From Rehmannia glutinosa (taxonomy: Eukaryota > Streptophyta > Magnoliopsida > Lamiales > Orobanchaceae): a stretch of DNA of 64,000 bases. The translations under genes were made by a program, and so were the position numbers. Within the stretch, counting starts at the first letter, position 1. Each line of letters starts with the position of its first letter. Below, one piece after another: positions 61,700 through 64,000 of this stretch. The stretch spans positions 310,001 through 374,000 of the forward strand of contig JABTTQ020002833.1 in the NCBI GenBank assembly GCA_016081115.2. Direction: 5' to 3'. The notes beneath the pieces are model-generated. The model did not search any database and was not told the origin of the DNA. It worked only from the letters and a program-made list of their open reading frames with translations.

Positions 61700-64000
61700 T
61701 AAAGTACACGAAGGGGTGAAGACAACACTTCATCTTCTTTGTCTCCTTCTTTCGTCTTGATCAGCATCTTCTTCTCTTCTTCTCTTCTTCTCGCCGTCAT
61801 TTGCCTTCTTTTTCTTCTCATATGCTTTCCTTATGACTTCATCTATTCTTGTTCTTTCTGTCTCTCTCCCGCCATAGCCGAGTTTGTCTCTTGTTTGTTT
61901 TCTTCTATTCTTTTTGCATACTCGGCGTTAGTTTTAGCCACTCGCAAATTTGCCACTTGGTCAAGCCCACCAAGATCCCTCCTTTCTTCCCCCTGGATCT
62001 CGTATTCAATATTCTTGGGCGAGGCCAGGTCCAAGCTTCTTCCTCCACTCATCGCTTTTTCCCTACCTGCGGGGCGTATCTTGTCTTGGGCCTTCTTCTT
62101 TCGGTGAGTGCCCAGTGGAGTGACCAGCAGAGCGATTAGGTTGTCTCTTTGCTGTCTGTCTTCTTCACATAATGTGAGACCCTTTTCCCGATCTGAGTCC
62201 CAAGCTTGAGCCATGGACATATTTGCAAAGTATCCCCGGACTCGGCGTTTTGAATTCATCGACCGATCGTGGCTCGTCCCCGACATACGAGATGGCATAG
62301 GTGTCTCTGTCCAACCGGAATGCCTCCATGTTCTTTCAAGATGTTCATCACCCTGGCATCCATTCTTCCTTCCACTTCCTTCATCCCCGCTTCAATTGAT
62401 TTTCTCTTCTCGGCCATAGATACAACAGAGTGTTGGAGTGGGCGAGTCATAGGGAGTTTCCGCTTATAATGTCATTTGTGTGAGGACCCCGTTGAGGAGT
62501 TTGTGCAATTATCAATGTTACATCCACCTTTGATCCTTCCCCTCAACAAGTTTTCCTTTCTTGTTTTAGGACTTCCTCGGTGATTTTCCCGACTAAATTT
62601 GCTCCTTTCTTTTTCGGCTTGATTTTCTTTGCTTTAAGGTATTCCTCTTCCCCTTTTTGGCATCATCAAAGGATAGAGGAACCCCAGGAACATCTTTGGC
62701 AAGCATGAAGTCGAAGTCTTCGATGGTTGGTCTGCTTCAAGTCTGCTGCGTTGTATGCGGACGGAATTGAAGCGAGTAGCGTTGGATTCTCATTGAAATC
62801 GGCTTCATCTCGGCCATGAGAAGGCTGAATTTTCTTGTCATGTGTTCTTCCAAACGGTTTGTAGATCATGTGTATGTTGCTCACGCAGCGGCTTGATCTC
62901 GGCAGTGTGAGCTTCATGCATATGCTCAATGTGCTCTCGGCTTTGTCTTCGCATCGTATTTTCGACTCTCCACACCAGACTTATTGAACAATTGTCGAAG
63001 TATCTCACCTGTTCCACACGCATTGTTTCTTCTTTGTTGCCACCATTCCCTTATCCGAATGTTATGCCTCTTAAATGTCGGTGTAAGGGTGGCATCTCGT
63101 TGTCAATCGCATGTCCAAAGAGGCTCGATGCCTCTCCATCCTTTCAATCTCGGCAAAGATTGCCTTGAACACTTCTCGAGCTTGGTGATTCTTTATTGCG
63201 GTGATGGCCATACATCATCGAAGTCATAATTTGGAACAATGGTGTCGTTGGAAGAACAGGAGCTGGTTTGTAATAGCGTGCTTGTTCGTTTTTCGATTCT
63301 TCATGGAGTTACGGTATCTCCGGCGAGAAAGGAAAGATTCCACAAAAGAATCATCACCGCCAACCAGGATGCATTCGATGATGAGCGGTGCGCGTGAAGA
63401 TCTTTTGGGAATCGATCTGCTGCGGCTTGAGGAGCCTGAGCAGTGGTCTCTTGTTGTTTGGGTTACGTGGTGCGGTGGACCCGACTTCTTGAGCCTTTTG
63501 TGTTTGTTAACCGTTGGTCTCTCGGTGATTTCTCCTTTTGAGTAGGCGGTCCTCGGCCTTAGCGAGCGTCATCGGACGATGATGAGATTTCCATTGGTGG
63601 CTCATCATCAAAATTAAAGGTCGACGAGTAGTCTTGGGATCGACTTGCTCGAGCTTGGAACATCCATGGTGAGTCTTTTGGATTTGTCATGGGGATGACT
63701 CGGCTTCTTCTTCGCCTTCCTCGATCCCGGAAAAGTGACATCGGGGTTGTCCTGGGAATCATGGAGTGCGCGATCTCTCCTTCTCGGATGGGTCGATGAT
63801 AGCGGGAGGGATGTTCTCTACTTGACTTCTTTACCCTGGGAAGTCTCAACCTCCCGTGGGCCTTCATTACCTCCGGCGAGTCTCTCTTGTTGCGAGGCCT
63901 TAGTCCACCCTTTCGACGGTGATGTCGGTGTCTTAGGGTCTTCTACTGATGGCATCCATTGGAGTCTCAACCCCATGGATTGCACTTTCTTCGCCCAGTG
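61700..64000 (-). pseudogene. Third ORF of copia copy 3, C-terminal part (partial)
   Basis: A 151-codon minus frame (62298-61843) carries MSMAQAWDSDREKGLTLCEE and the charged tail (ANLRVAKTNAEYAKRIEENK), the same region as 47995-48500 in copy 2. Upstream pieces at 62666-63867 match the middle of the same ORF (for example EHIEHMHEAHTAEIKP, also in copy 2 at about 47290-47340). The frame breaks several times. The tail is probably coiled-coil. The start lies beyond the window. Confidence 0.65.

Larger units (their letters stand above)
59940..64000 (-). mobile_element. Sirevirus-like copia element copy 3 (minus strand, continues beyond window)
   Basis: In minus orientation the 3' LTR (59940-61458), polypurine tract (61459-61471) and third ORF are present; pol and the 5' LTR would lie to the right of 64000. 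The LTR start (TGTTAGGAATTTTATTG) equals that of copy 2. It is inserted in the internal region of element B. Its target duplication cannot be checked because the other end is outside. Confidence 0.88.

Overview
This is eukaryotic, AT-rich plant nuclear DNA, most likely from a eudicot. The evidence is one intron-containing plastid-type gene with GT-AG splice sites, plus many plant transposons: Ty1/copia elements of Sirevirus type, a Ty3/gypsy element of Tat-like type, Mutator-like elements (MULEs), hAT-like MITEs and tRNA-type SINEs. The species cannot be named from the sequence. I found no prokaryotic genes, CRISPR array or rRNA. Apart from the one cellular gene, nearly every long open frame is a relic of a transposon or a by-product of tandem repeats.

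Layout. 1-1371: AT-rich DNA with two MITE remnants. 1377-7160: a non-autonomous gypsy-type element with an ATTAG target duplication. Its 5' terminal repeat is inverted relative to the 3' one, its gag is fused by deletion to the end of pol, and it carries a 2.5 kb tandem-repeat array. 8129-22353: a full-length but decayed Sirevirus-like copia element (target duplication GTCCT) with gag, pol and a long third ORF. 23839-27413 (minus strand): the only convincing cellular gene, five exons encoding a 181-residue DnaJ-type zinc-finger protein, probably plastid-targeted. 27508-29821: a mini poly(A) insertion, two MITEs and an interspersed short repeat. 29943-32967 and 33001-37266: two MULEs inserted almost next to each other, each with its own 9-bp target duplication and each hit by further insertions. 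37276-39848: AT-rich DNA with a 0.48 kb duplication and a promoter-like block. 39854-50222: a second Sirevirus-like element (target duplication TTCAT) that has lost most of its 5' LTR, its PBS and gag, and has a duplication-inversion in its third ORF. 50778-51408: a hAT-like MITE with a perfect 8-bp duplication. 55461-64000: a nest in which a Sirevirus-like element (minus strand, continuing past the window) sits in the 3' leader of another minus-strand element, which itself interrupts the pol of a plus-strand copia element.

How the parts relate. The three Sirevirus-like copies share LTR ends, a polypurine tract and a third ORF, so they form one family (two subfamilies by LTR start). The two MULEs share the transposase N-terminal region and the same TGTTTC-rich non-coding sequence. 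No element appears able to move on its own as written. Part of the frame damage may be technical, because LTR copies disagree mainly by short indels at recurrent CG-containing spots.

The best candidates for something unusual are the gypsy-type element with the same (U5) end at both borders, the retroelement-borne satellite-like array, and the back-to-back MULEs.
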